Shown in pieces: positions 31,351 to 41,811 of a DNA stretch of 64,000 bases (within the stretch, counting starts at the first letter, position 1; the number at the start of each line of letters is the position of its first letter). Below the pieces are notes generated by a model. It searched no databases and was not told where the DNA came from. It saw only the letters and a program-made list of their open reading frames with translations. Origin of the DNA: Phymatolithon calcareum (lineage: Eukaryota; Rhodophyta; Florideophyceae; Hapalidiales); the NCBI GenBank assembly GCA_977006965.1, contig OZ345373.1:1612001-1676000 (forward strand), written 5' to 3'. The position numbers and the translations under genes are program-made.

Positions 31351-32110
31351 TTCACTGTGGATTTTCGTTGGAGGAAGCTTTAGCTTGTTCGGAAACTAAT
31401 CTCGACACCCTGTGCACACACACAGATTTTTGCTTTCCATTTAGCATCCAGGCTTTATGCGGTGAGCCCAACACATAACCTCTCCGACAGGCTGAATTGA
31501 GGAGGACAATATGATGGAGAAGTGGCATTCTCCATGCGAAGCCCTGATTGAACGACATAGTGTTGTACGTCGTATGTAAGCGCAACGTGCTTGCAGACGG
31601 TGTGTGATGGTGGCACTTCAGCCTTTAGGACCACTGCAACAGAATAAGATCTGTTATGAGTGCGTTACACTTTATGTCACCTTTAAAAAGGCGACATAGA
31701 ATTACGGGTGCTGATTCAGAAAGAATCGATAAGATAGTCTGTCGGACTTGCGTGAGTTCTAGCGGCCCAGACTACTCTATAGTAGATACTTGGCTGCCAA
31801 AAACAAGGAGATAGACGAAGACAAGGCACACGAGAAGATATTTGCCAGCATGCTTCCTTGAGCTCGTCCTTCAAGAGGCTGATTCACATCTTCGCGACTC
31901 ATATGACCGTCCTAGCAAATTTCTCTCACTAGAATTGCGTTTTCTTGTCAACCGTGTTAAATGCCCTAAAACCGTCCTGCTGCTCGTTGGTTGCGTACTT
32001 CTTGCTTTGCCTCGTGGATGTTACGCTGTGCGTAAATCAATATTTGGGGTCTATTCCGTTGAAAATTGATAGCCATGAGCTGAGAGCCGCAGTTGGCAAG
32101 GTAGCGCTTA
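31351..32110. other. Intergenic, no recognised feature
   Basis: About 760 bp with no assignable gene. Confidence 0.35.
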
Positions 32111-32170
32111 CCCGATGTCGATCACGCTCGTCTTCCATTGGCCGGCCACTGGAAGACGAGCGTGATCGGG
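32111..32170. repeat. Hairpin with about 27-bp arms
   Basis: GATCACGCTCGTCTTCCA pairs with TGGAAGACGAGCGTGATC. The dyad lies on GGCCGGCC. The outer CCCGAT is separated from the left arm by a 6-base duplication. Confidence 0.85.
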
Positions 32171-32171
32171 A

Positions 32172-32370
32172 ACTCTTAAAAATGCTAATTGCGCTGGAAG
32201 CGACAACGTGAAACATTAGCGGCCGCACTGCAGGGAACGTCGCAGGCAACGGAGCAGCGACGGGACGCAGCAGTCCCGAAACCGACTGGAATCGGATCGC
32301 CGCCCGTGCAGGCGATACAACGCTCGCGTTTCACGTTGTCGCTTCCAGCGCAATTAGCATTTTTAAGAGT
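32172..32370. repeat. Perfect 43-bp inverted repeat with 113-bp GC-rich loop
   Basis: The left arm (32172-32214, beginning ACTCTTAAAAATGCTAATTG) and the right arm (32328-32370) are exact complements over all 43 bases. The loop contains GCGGCCGC and is far more GC-rich than the flanks. It directly follows the hairpin at 32111-32170. There is no transposase or recognised protein. Confidence 0.9.
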
Positions 32371-32808
32371 CCCCAATAAAAACACTGGAGATGGCATCAA
32401 CCTTCTTTCGCATGTTTGAGGGCAACTACATCTTTTAAATTAAATTTAGAACTTCTCGTTCTCACTTCATACGAACTGTATATGGCACAAGGCTCTGCAT
32501 CTTCGATTATTTCTTTTTACTGACTTCCTGAGTTTCTGGCTGCGTTATTGCGACAGTTTGAGGGGAGCAGCCATAATCACAAGGTTGGAGATCTGCGGGC
32601 TTGGGAGGGTATTGGAAGGTAGTAGGCTGGTCCTAACCCTCCGATAAGGGTCGAAAATGTGCAGTACACTGCACGTGCGCCTGCTAATTCCTTCACTTGA
32701 AATGTCATTGGCGTATGATTGCACAAAATACGTAAAGGTGAGAAACACGCGTAGGGACACTTGTATCAGATCTTGTTTGATTGTGCGCCAACAAGAACCG
32801 TAATTATT
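32371..32808. other. Intergenic, no recognised feature
   Basis: About 440 bp before duplicated block B. No gene recognised. Confidence 0.35.
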
Positions 32809-33012
32809 CTGGGCAAAGGTTTGTCCGTCAAGTTGGCAGCGGTAAGGCTCAAACCGTTCAGCACGATTACAGGCCCCTTTCTTCTGTTTCGCGCAAGACA
32901 GAGGAGCTACAACAGGCACGCGCACGTATCGGAACAGGGCGACGTCGTGACGTTTGCGCCTCGGATGGCAACCTCGTCCGAATTTCAACAATAACTTGCT
33001 GCCCTGTTCGCG

Positions 33013-34473
33013 ATGGATGTCCAAAATATCAAGCCCGGTTCTCTTTTCGGCATTCCCCTGAGCGCTCTCCCTCCGGGCATGCGCTGGAACAGCACGCGCG
33101 ATATGCTACACGAAGTAATGTCCGACCTTCACCGCGGTTGGGTACAAGAATTTCTCTTCGGACAGGAATTTGACGACGACGCCAGGATTCTCTCATCCCA
33201 GACACACCTCTCCAAGTCCTTCGCATTCACATTCACGGAGCACCTGGACGTCCTCTCCGAGCGTTGCGCATCTTCCTATGATCTGACCTGTACGAATCTT
33301 TGCGTACCCGCGTTCGAAAAGGACGATATGAGCGCCGCCATATCCGTGGAGAGCCAGCCAGACCAGAGTATTCCATTTTTACTCTTCCCGCGTGCCCACC
33401 GTTTTCTGCGTTGCGTGCGCAATGACCGCACTGGCGTCATCTGCACTGTCTCCTTAGACCACGAGAGGGGCGTTATGGAAGCGTGCTTCTTCTCCATGGG
33501 CTCGCTTTACAATGCCTGGCACTTGCTAGTGTCGTTTGAAGCCACCGCTTTTGAAAAGGCTTTTACCCCGGGCTCGGTCAATTTTGACATTCTCGAAGCG
33601 AGCATAATGAATATGGGTGCTGGGTACACTGCCGTTGGCAGTGGTGCGATTACCTGCCAACAGCCGGCGGACGTTCAGTGCGGTGGGGCGCCTCTATCAC
33701 TTTCGCGCCTTCCTGTGCAAAAAGGTTCACCAATGGAATTCATTGCGATCGGCGAATCTCAATACAAGTCCGTACTCAGCGAATTCAAAGGAGGATTGCT
33801 GGTGAGAGCCCGTCCTGTCTTTGCGCGCACAACTCGAAATTTCGGCGCTGCTGATTCTGTTATTGACAGACTGGTGCGATGGGGAATGGTGGACCGACTT
33901 AGTCGTTTGCAACCAGTTGTACCGGCTGTCATTCCAATCGCTTTTGAAAACTTTGATGAATGTGACGCTGCGGAGACATTGGCCAGTTCTGGTAACGAGG
34001 CATCTGCAGATGATGTAGACAAAGTATTGTTTGGAAAGCTTTGTGATGTTTTAGCAGAGTCCGAGCAAATCCTTTCATTAGAAGGCTTCCCAGAAAATAA
34101 GGACGTTTGCCCGCAAAATTCAACAGCTTGCCGTATCGAAGATTTATCAATAGCGTCATCTCACATCCTAACCATGGCCGTCCAAGATAACCAGAGGCTT
34201 CCTGTCAAGAGGCCATTCCTCTACAAAGATCTCAACCGAGCAGCGTTGCGAATAGCTCCAACTCCAACTGCTTTAATGAATGGCACAGAAATGCCTGTTG
34301 CAAGCGCGTCATTTCTGGAAGAAATGGAAATTAAGAGGCTTTCAAAGCTGGAAGACAGGAAGAAGCGGAAGAGGGAAGCTGCGGCCCGAAGTAATGCCAA
34401 GAGGAGTGAGCGAAGGCGAAATGCGCGCCTTGCTCGGGAAAAGATGATCACAAGTTGTCAAACCGTAACATGA
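33013..34473 (+). CDS. Paralogue B: 486-aa protein with basic bZIP-like C-terminus
   Basis: An intact frame starting MDVQNIKPGSLFGIPLSALP. It is collinear with paralogue A and of the same length from the shared ATG. The conserved core RAHRFLRCVRNDRTGVIC is identical, while the middle carries most substitutions. The basic tail (EDRKKRKREAAARSNAKRS) is conserved and again has no leucine zipper. The upstream 200 bp is also conserved with copy A, so promoter elements were duplicated with the gene. Function unknown; a nuclear role is inferred only from the basic tail. Confidence 0.8.
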   Translation: MDVQNIKPGSLFGIPLSALPPGMRWNSTRDMLHEVMSDLHRGWVQEFLFGQEFDDDARILSSQTHLSKSFAFTFTEHLDVLSERCASSYDLTCTNLCVPAFEKDDMSAAISVESQPDQSIPFLLFPRAHRFLRCVRNDRTGVICTVSLDHERGVMEACFFSMGSLYNAWHLLVSFEATAFEKAFTPGSVNFDILEASIMNMGAGYTAVGSGAITCQQPADVQCGGAPLSLSRLPVQKGSPMEFIAIGESQYKSVLSEFKGGLLVRARPVFARTTRNFGAADSVIDRLVRWGMVDRLSRLQPVVPAVIPIAFENFDECDAAETLASSGNEASADDVDKVLFGKLCDVLAESEQILSLEGFPENKDVCPQNSTACRIEDLSIASSHILTMAVQDNQRLPVKRPFLYKDLNRAALRIAPTPTALMNGTEMPVASASFLEEMEIKRLSKLEDRKKRKREAAARSNAKRSERRRNARLAREKMITSCQTVT

Positions 34474-35227
34474 TTCTCTGAGCATAGCACGTTGGTCCAG
34501 GATGTGCGCGATTATATTCGATGGACTTGAGTGTTCTATTTGCTTCGAGACCAAAGCATGTTCCCTGACGACGCATTTAGAAGAAGAGAGAATTTTTTGG
34601 AGGCTGCCAACTACCGCCCGTGACGCGCCCACAACAGGAATCTAGATGGACTGGACAATGAATCATGACGCTGGAGTTCTTGAAAATCTCAGCGCACCAT
34701 TGTATTACACTGAATGTGCAGGCAACGCAGCAACCCCGAGGATTTGGTACTCGCGCGTCGTCGCGTCATTCGTCGTGGGATGCTGCCACTGTCGCTATGC
34801 CGACTGCAAATGATGCGCTCGTCAATTCCGCTGTGGACACCTCATTCTTGTCGGTGTGGAGTCTTCTTAGCGCAATGGCAGATGTGGCAAAGACGCAGAC
34901 CGCAATCAGAGAAGCAGAAACGAGATGACTGCAACTTTCCTGGCATTGGAGTCGCTGATCACATTTGTCGTGGGGACATAGATCCGCGCAGATGCGATGT
35001 ACGCGTAACCGGCTCGCTTTCATGACGATTTTTTCTCTTGCAAAATTTCACAATGATCCGTTTATGAGCGCTTTTGAAGCCAAATTCACGGCATGGTCAC
35101 TGTCCTCGGAAATGCATACTTTTCTTCCAAACTGCACGCATCAAGAATTGCGCCTTGAGGCCTGAATAGACCAGCTTCCACTACCATATATGTCTTCAAG
35201 TCTATGACCGCGGATTGAAATGAATAC

Positions 35228-35602
35228 TCAGGCAACGGAGACGTGAGCGGCAACAGCGCTGCGCAGCATATCAGTCAGCGTCCCGCGTTTGTGCAGCTTT
35301 TCAGTTTCGTCACCCCCACCAACGGATTTTCCCGCGATGAAGATGTTCGGAACAGTTCGGCGACCGGTCTTCTTAGCGAGGTACGCCTGGATTGCGGAGC
35401 CGGAGGGGCCCATCTGGTCAAGCTCGAAGGTTTTAGCGCCAGTATAACCTCCAACACCCCGTGCAGCGGCGGAAACTGCGTTCTTCCCCTTTACGCAATA
35501 CGGACAGTAGCTCTTGGAAAACACAACGACGGGGTGGTCGCGGATCGCGTCTTCGACAAGCTTTTCCGCCGAGACGGAGCTGGTACGAGAGCTGGAAGCC
35601 AT
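35228..35602 (-). CDS. grx: Glutaredoxin (dithiol, CPYC), copy B, 124 aa
   Basis: Same domain features as copy A: CPYC at residues 33-36, TVP loop in RRTVPNIFIAGKSVGG, and GGGDETEKL. The frame extends 20 codons upstream of the ATG at 35602 (MASSSRTSSVSAEKL), but the conserved start with copy A and a 124-residue product favour 35602. The N-terminal dozen residues differ most between the copies (Ser-rich here), while the redox core is almost unchanged. Glutathione-dependent thiol-disulfide exchange, probably cytosolic. Confidence 0.95.
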   Translation of the reverse strand: MASSSRTSSVSAEKLVEDAIRDHPVVVFSKSYCPYCVKGKNAVSAAARGVGGYTGAKTFELDQMGPSGSAIQAYLAKKTGRRTVPNIFIAGKSVGGGDETEKLHKRGTLTDMLRSAVAAHVSVA

Positions 35603-35735
35603 GTTAGTCAAGCGAGTGTGCGGAAGGAGATGAATGCCTATGATAATTAGTGGGAAGAACAAGCAGAAGAAAAAGCCACCTTGAAAGCCTTATCATACAG
35701 TAGTTGAAATCAGCAAGTCAACGTAGGGAGATGAC

Positions 35736-37157
35736 AACAAATGCACAACAGTGAGTGAAAATATTGTTTACAAAATGCAAAACTAGAACAACTTACAAAA
35801 ATTTCGAAAATTCTTCAAGTCAATCGCTTCAACAACGAGCGCTATGTTGCAATAGACATTTCTATACGTGAAAGCGAGTTAGTGTAACGGGATGTTTCTA
35901 TTATTTATGGGTTGTGATATCATGATGTGACAAAGCAATACAGACTGAGTCTATAGTTTTGTCGCGGAGGGCATATTTTAACCATAGACAGTATTGTACT
36001 GACTGTCGGATAGATTTTATACTCTGATACTTTCCTTCAACAAATGTTAACATCGTGGCATAATCTTGATCACAGGGCCGTTAAGAACCGGATAGAATGG
36101 AGAAAATGAGACTCTCGACCTTGACCCCGACCGCAATCCAGTCCACGTCGGCTCTGTCAACGGCAAATGCATCCGCTTCCTCTGATGGGGGCACCGCACC
36201 CGCGCACCGGCGCACCACCAATCTGAAAACCGACTCCACTTCTTCGTCTGCCTAACGCCGCACGCAAGCTTGTCCTCCAGATCCGGCGTGCGGCTTTTGA
36301 GCAGCCTCTCACGTGTGGCTGTCACTGCTCCGAGCGCTACGCCGCGATCGGCACGTGCGTGCTCGGGCAGTTCCGGGATGCCGTTCATTGTGTGTTACCA
36401 ACGCATCTGCAGACACTTGGGGTAACTTTGCGAGTGCCATGCGAGCATGGCAAAGGTCTGACTTGATATTCGACTAGTGGGTGCGACACCATCTGGTGGG
36501 ATACCAAACCTTATCTCTGGATCAGGGTCTTCAGTGCCAAAGTGAGGGCCCATGTCGGATGCTTTGGGCACTATAAGCACCCAAATATTACATCTAATGT
36601 ATAAAGATTTTGGGAACAGAGGAGTCTGACACAAAATGCGATAATGTTTTCAGGGCTCCACGCTTTGACATGCGCGTGACAGGGGAAAACATTTGTAAAT
36701 TACAATTTGCTCTACAATTTGTTATTTTCGGGAGTGCTCCAATACGAAAAGGACTTCTAGGCTAGGATCACCCTGTTACTATCATAATGAATGAAGGCAA
36801 CCGAAATCAACAGATAAAATGCCCAAAAGCCGATCAAACATCAATTTTCATAGTTGTATTTTTATCAAGAAAAGAAACTAAAGCTATGGTACTGCGTGAG
36901 CGGGCGAGCCCACTCGCGCAGTACAGATTTGGTGATCTGCCATTGATTGGCCGACGTATATCCCATTAGCGTTAGTTCGGGGCTTCAGTGGTCCACTTCG
37001 AGGTTCCACTCAGATTTTTTTCTGCTGGTGTCAAACGCGGGAGCGGTCGGTCGCGTTCAAGACCGGTGATAAATATCAAACTGACTCCGCTGTGTGTATC
37101 CATGATGGACGACAACGACAACATTCTCAACTGTCTTCAAAGCATAAGACATTCACC
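35736..37157. other. Intergenic, no recognised gene
   Basis: About 1.4 kb. A GC-rich stretch at 36100-36560 holds short frames on the minus strand that I cannot assign. A hairpin lies at 36890-36925. The 3' part is presumably the promoter of the first monooxygenase. Confidence 0.35.
36890..36925. repeat. Imperfect hairpin, 16-bp arms
   Basis: GTACTGCGTGAGCGGG and its near complement CCCACTCGCGCAGTAC flank a 4-nt loop, with two non-pairing positions. Confidence 0.7.
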
Positions 37158-38740
37158 ATGGCCGACCCTGTAGCCCGTCCCCGCATCTACGATGTACGCT
37201 CTCTGTCTTTTTTAATCGAACATTCCTCGCATGCTGTCAGCTTACACTCTCTCGTGCACTCTCTTGAGTTGCTCCACAGTTACTTATCGTTGGCGCTGGT
37301 CCTGTTGGACTCCTGGCCGCTCTCGGCGCACATAAACGAAGTTGCAAAAACATAGCCGTCATCGACCAAGCACGTGACTTTCAGCGCGCCGGCGAGATTG
37401 TAGATCTCCAGCCGAATGGTATGCACGTCCTGCGTATCGTGGTGCCAGAAGTTGCAGAGGAACTGCGCGCTCAGTCATTTCCGCCAAGCACCAAGCCCGT
37501 TCCGATTGTGGACGTTGATGGGACGTTGGTTGATGAGCTAGCCTTCATGACTGGTAGTGGGGAGATGCAGGTGTCGATGCTGTGGTCCAATTTTCGAAAG
37601 GCTTTGCTAGATGGGATGCCCGCAGATGTAGAGATCATGACACAGTTGCAGCTTTTGGATCTTGAGCATGTTACTGTGGAAGGTGGGGAAGTTGTACGGG
37701 CGAGCTGCGTGCAGAATCGGATGCGTGTGAATCCATTCGTCAATTGGAGCAATGACCCCGCAGCCGTTGGCGTGGACAGTGATGGCGATGGAGCAGTAGC
37801 CGGTGATGCGCCACAGACAAAGACACTCTTTGCGAAGATTGTCATTGGCGCCGACGGTATTAATTCGGTGTGTCGTTCAGTGGTTTATCGACACATTGGC
37901 GGTGAAGCGTGGGAGAACGTTGCCAAGCCAGAGTACACTGGTTTTATGACGTTCAAGGGCAAGGGATCTCTCGAGGAAGCCGATGCACCAGCTATCCGAG
38001 CAGAGATCGACAGATTCTTTCAGAGCAAGACGTCTGGTTTGGTTTATTGCCGAAAAGGAGATTCCCGCTTGGGCTCGCCAAGGGCAATAGTAGCTCGCAT
38101 GCCAGAGGAGCTTGTTGATAAGATTGGCTTCGAGTGGCTATTTTTAGTGCAATTTGCTGTAGAGCAGCAACTCGCTCATCGGGAGGCGAGCTGTGGTGGA
38201 CATGCTGCTCTGTATGCGCGCGCCATGTCTGCTTTGCAGGTGGCTGATTTTCCGGAATGTGTGCAAAAACTAGCACGCGTGTTCCTGGCTGAGGCGGATG
38301 ACACTGTTACTGCACGACCGCTTTATGTTGTACCTGTGGACCATCCACCGCCGTTCGAGCGTCTGCAAACCGCTTCTGAACTACCGGACTTCCCAGAGGG
38401 TTTCTACAGACCCTTTGGGCATGGCAGGATTTTTCTGGCAGGAGATTCTCTACATGCTGGACCACGGTCGCCAGAGCAAGGGATGTCGATGGGCTTTGAG
38501 GACTGCTGTGAGGTGGTGGATGTGTTGGCGAAGGCTCATGGCTGGGGAAGTGATGCACCAATGCATCCTGGGCGAGAGGCGTTACAGGAGGTCTTGCAGA
38601 ACTACAGAAGTGCAAGGATTGAGAGATTGTCGCGAGTACAGAAGTGGACGATGAACATGTTGCAAGCGTACAATACTGAGGAAAGGCAGACAATTCGACA
38701 GGAGATTTTAAACTTTGTTCCCGAGGCTGATGGGTGGTGA
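37158..38740 (+). CDS. FAD-dependent monooxygenase 1 (two exons), 498 aa
   Basis: Exon 1 is 37158-37193 (MADPVARPRIYD); exon 2 is 37280-38740. The junction restores LLIVGAGPVGLLAALGAH, the GxGxxG dinucleotide-binding fold of group A flavin monooxygenases (KMO and PHBH type). Further motifs: GADGINSVCR (DG motif, about residue 201) and FLAGDSLHAGPRSPEQG with MGFEDCCEVVD (GD motif, about residue 397). Family members hydroxylate aromatic or related substrates using NAD(P)H and oxygen; the substrate is unknown here. KMO-like proteins carry C-terminal membrane helices and none is seen. ATG context CACCATGG. Paralogue of the next gene, 3.1 kb downstream in the same direction. Confidence 0.9.
37194..37279 (+). 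other. Intron of monooxygenase 1 (86 bp, phase 0)
   Basis: GTACGC at the 5' end and CTCCACAG at the 3' end, falling exactly between codons 12 and 13. The tandem paralogue has its intron at the same place, which supports both models. Confidence 0.88.
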
Positions 38741-39227
38741 CTGGGTGAAATTCTCGAATGGTGTGAATCGCTGCCTACTGTACATGGGTTCTGAAACGCA
38801 CAGCTCGCTGAACAAGACAACCGCTCCTAACATCTTCTTCTTTCTTGCTGCAGAAATATGTACAATTTATCATTGCAGACTGCGTAAGTCCAAAGCAAGG
38901 TCGATTGATTCGGTTAATTTTATGGTAAACGCTCTCTGCAAAAAAGCGCCTCGTTTTCCACGCATCAACCACGTCCGTAATGCTTCGGGAACTACGTTTA
39001 AAGCCGAATCCGCTCCAGCCACAATCCAAGATTCCACCCACTTTTCAAATGACGGATACACGGGCGACCAGCCAAGCATACAGTATGTCTTGCATGAGAG
39101 TTGTCACATCGTTTGCGCTACGGCGGCATAAACCCTTGTCATTTTGGCATACTGTACTGTATCTCGCCTTTTACACTGCGGGAGCCTGAGGAAGGGCTCA
39201 AAAATCTGCAGGACCGTCATAGGGGCC
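38741..39227. other. Intergenic, no recognised feature
   Basis: About 490 bp between monooxygenase 1 and the hAT-type MITE. No gene recognised. Several TACTGTA/TACAGTA heptamers are present. Confidence 0.35.
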
Positions 39228-39235
39228 CATCGCAA

Positions 39236-39652
39236 TAGGGATGAGCATCAACGAGATTCTGAAGTCTGATACCACTTTTGATATTTTGGCCTAATCTCCG
39301 ATATAATATCAGAGGTATGACAAAATATCAACCATAAGTGCTCAAGGGTTGATATTCACTTTTTCCCTGATATATCAATGATATTGGACTTTAATTTTGC
39401 ACAATTTTCTCAAAAATATCACCAATTTTCGGAGTACACGTGTAAAATCTATGATTGTGCAAAATAAATTTCATGAAGTGATACGTTTCGTCTCTCTGAA
39501 GAGAGATTTATGATTTTAAACCGATATTATTGAATTTATGTTATGATTAAGTATCAATGATATTTTGGAAAAAGTCTGATATCCGTTGATATCGCAAAAA
39601 TGCGATAATATCTGATATTTCGCTGATATCGAAATATCGATGCTCATTCCTA
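39236..39652. mobile_element. hAT-type MITE, 417 bp
   Basis: Ends TAGGGATGAGCATC and GATGCTCATTCCTA form 14-bp TIRs with one mismatch, of the hAT TAGRGATG type. An exact 8-bp duplication CATCGCAA flanks it (39228-39235 and 39653-39660), the size expected for hAT. The interior is AT-rich and full of GATAT motifs with no coding capacity. Confidence 0.92.
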
Positions 39653-39660
39653 CATCGCAA

Positions 39661-40237
39661 GCATATAAGTGCAGCGCCTCGCATCGTCGGGGTATGTAAA
39701 TACTGTATGGATCACTCTGTGCAAGCTGTGTGTATGCAACGACCTGTGATATGATAGTCGACTATCGATACTGTCGAGGTCAAAGACAACTGCACGTGCC
39801 GCGTCAGCATAATACACCGTGAGAATGGTATCATATGTGGGGTGCTCCGGGAGACACTGCTGCGAATTTCAGATATGACAAATGTTAACGCATCTCTGTG
39901 CACCGGGCGCAAATTGTAAGTTAATTTTAGAAGCCCTCAGCGCCGGCATGCTCAATCACCAGAGCAGCATATCATCCACTCCGGTCCTCCCACGCCTCCA
40001 GTCCGGGCACGAAACAGTTTCGACCCCCAAGCTTTCGAAACGTGTGGTCAAACCCTCTCTATTCTTCTCCAGTGGAATCACGCATCTGTAACTCAATGCA
40101 ACGATCGAACATAAAGGATCGCAAATCCAGTGACGTATGCATGTGTAGAACCATTGCATTCTCGAAACGCGCGACCGTTTGTTTCGCGGCACAAGTAAAC
40201 GGAAGATATCTGGAAGTTGTTCTCTCCGCTCCTATCC
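39661..40237. other. Upstream region of monooxygenase 2
   Basis: About 580 bp with no recognised gene; the presumed promoter of monooxygenase 2. Confidence 0.35.
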
Positions 40238-41811
40238 ATGGCACAATCTGTTGTACCTCCGCATGTCTATGACGTAAGTGAAATAGTCTCTTCTGGAAAC
40301 GCACCCATGTGCTCAGCACATTTCTCATGCCCACATTCCTGTAGCTTTTGATTGTCGGCGCCGGTCCAGTCGGACTTTTGACTGCCCTCGGCGCACACTC
40401 TCGCGGCTGCAGAAATATAGCCGTGATTGACCAAACACGAGCCTTTCGCCGCGCCGGTGAGAACCTCGATCTCCAACCAAATGGCTTGTCTGCCCTTCGA
40501 CTTGTGGCACCAAACGTTGCAGAAGCAGTGCGTGCTCAGATCACTCCGTCCAGCGGGGTTCCATTTCCGTTGTTCGACGTGGATGGGACGTTGGTTGATG
40601 AAACTTTGAGAACGAGTGTCGATGGAGAGACGACGGCGTCATTGATGTGGTCAGAGTTGCAGAAAGCGTTGCTGGATGCGATGCCTTCCGAAGTGAAGGT
40701 GGAGGTAAATTTACAGCTCTTGGACCTGAATTATGATGCCGTCGAGGGCACTGGCAACGAGAACGGGGAAGTTGTCAGGGCTGATTGCTTGCAAAATCGG
40801 ATGCGGGAGAATCCTTTTGTTAATTGGGAAAATGATCCTGCGGCAGTTGGGGCGAATAGCGATGGCTCTGCGAACGCCGATGTACCTCAGACAAAGGTAT
40901 TCTTTGCGAAGATTGTCATTGGAGCCGACGGCATTAATTCGGTGTGTCGTTCAGTGGTTTATCGGAACATTGGGGGTGAGGCATGGGAGCGTCTTGCAAA
41001 GGCACAGTACAGTGGTTTTATGTCGTTTAAGGGCAAGGGGTTCCTTACTGAATCCGAATCGAATGTCGTAGTTGAGTTCGACAGCTTTTTGCAGGGCAGA
41101 TTCTTTGGGATGGTTGGGTGCCGAAAGCGAGAACACAGTCCGAGTGCACCAGATACCATGGTTGCTCGGGTACCAGAGAAGGCGATTGCGAAGATGGGTT
41201 TCGAGTGGTTATTTTTAGTGCACCTCGCCGTAGACGAGAGCATCGCTCACAGAGATGCTGCCTCGGGGGGACATGCAGCCCTGTATGCGAGCGCGTTGGC
41301 CCAATTAAGGGACGTGAATTACCCTGAAAGCTTACTGCGCTTGGCTCGCCTGTTACTGACGGAGGAGAATGAGAAACACTCTATTGTTACGCGGCCGCTG
41401 TACGTCGTGCCTGTTGATCACCCTGTGCCGTTCGAGAAATTAAGGACTGCTGGTGAAACCCCTGACCTCCCTGAAGGATTTTATAGGCCCTTTGGGCACG
41501 GAAGAATAATCTTGGCTGGAGATTCTCTGCACGGCGGGCCGCCGACTATCGCACAGGGGACATCCATGGGCTTCGAAGACTGCTGTGAGCTGGTGGATCT
41601 TCTCGCGAAGAGCAACTGTTGGGCGAACGGGGTTGCGTCGCATGTTACAAGAGATGATCTGCGTGAAGTCTTAGAGAAATACAGGAGTGTGAGGATTGAG
41701 AGATTATCACAGGTACAGGGGTTGACTATGAAGAAGATCCTTAGTGCGGAGGATCGGGAGATGATGCAACGGGAGGTTCTGTTATTTGTTCCGAAAGCTG
41801 ATGGGTGGTAA
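40238..41811 (+). CDS. FAD-dependent monooxygenase 2 (two exons), 500 aa
   Basis: Exon 1 is 40238-40273 (MAQSVVPPHVYD); exon 2 is 40345-41811, joining to LLIVGAGPVGLLTALGAHSR. The same FAD motifs are present: GxGxxG, GADGINSVCRSVVYR and LAGDSLHGGPPTIAQG with MGFEDCCELVD. By eye it is roughly two-thirds identical to monooxygenase 1 over the full length, with the same C-terminal ending (FVPKADGW against FVPEADGW). A soluble group A flavoprotein hydroxylase of unknown substrate; the tandem pair points to local duplication followed by divergence. ATG context ATCCATGG. Confidence 0.9.
40274..40344 (+). other. Intron of monooxygenase 2 (71 bp, phase 0)
   Basis: GTAAGT donor and TTCCTGTAG acceptor between codons 12 and 13, the same position and phase as in monooxygenase 1. 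Confidence 0.9.

Larger units (their letters stand above)
32809..35735 (+). repeat. Segmental duplication, copy B
   Basis: A direct repeat of 22276-25410, offset about 10.5 kb, with the same gene order and orientation. It lacks the extra upstream segment of copy A. Homology fades near CCTTATCATACAGTAGTTGA (about 35700) and ends about 35 bp later. Confidence 0.88.

Noticed and set aside
36660-36760. Another CAGGGG-family end (CAGGGGAAAACATT near 36680)
   Set aside because: No matching inverted end or 7-bp duplication found downstream.
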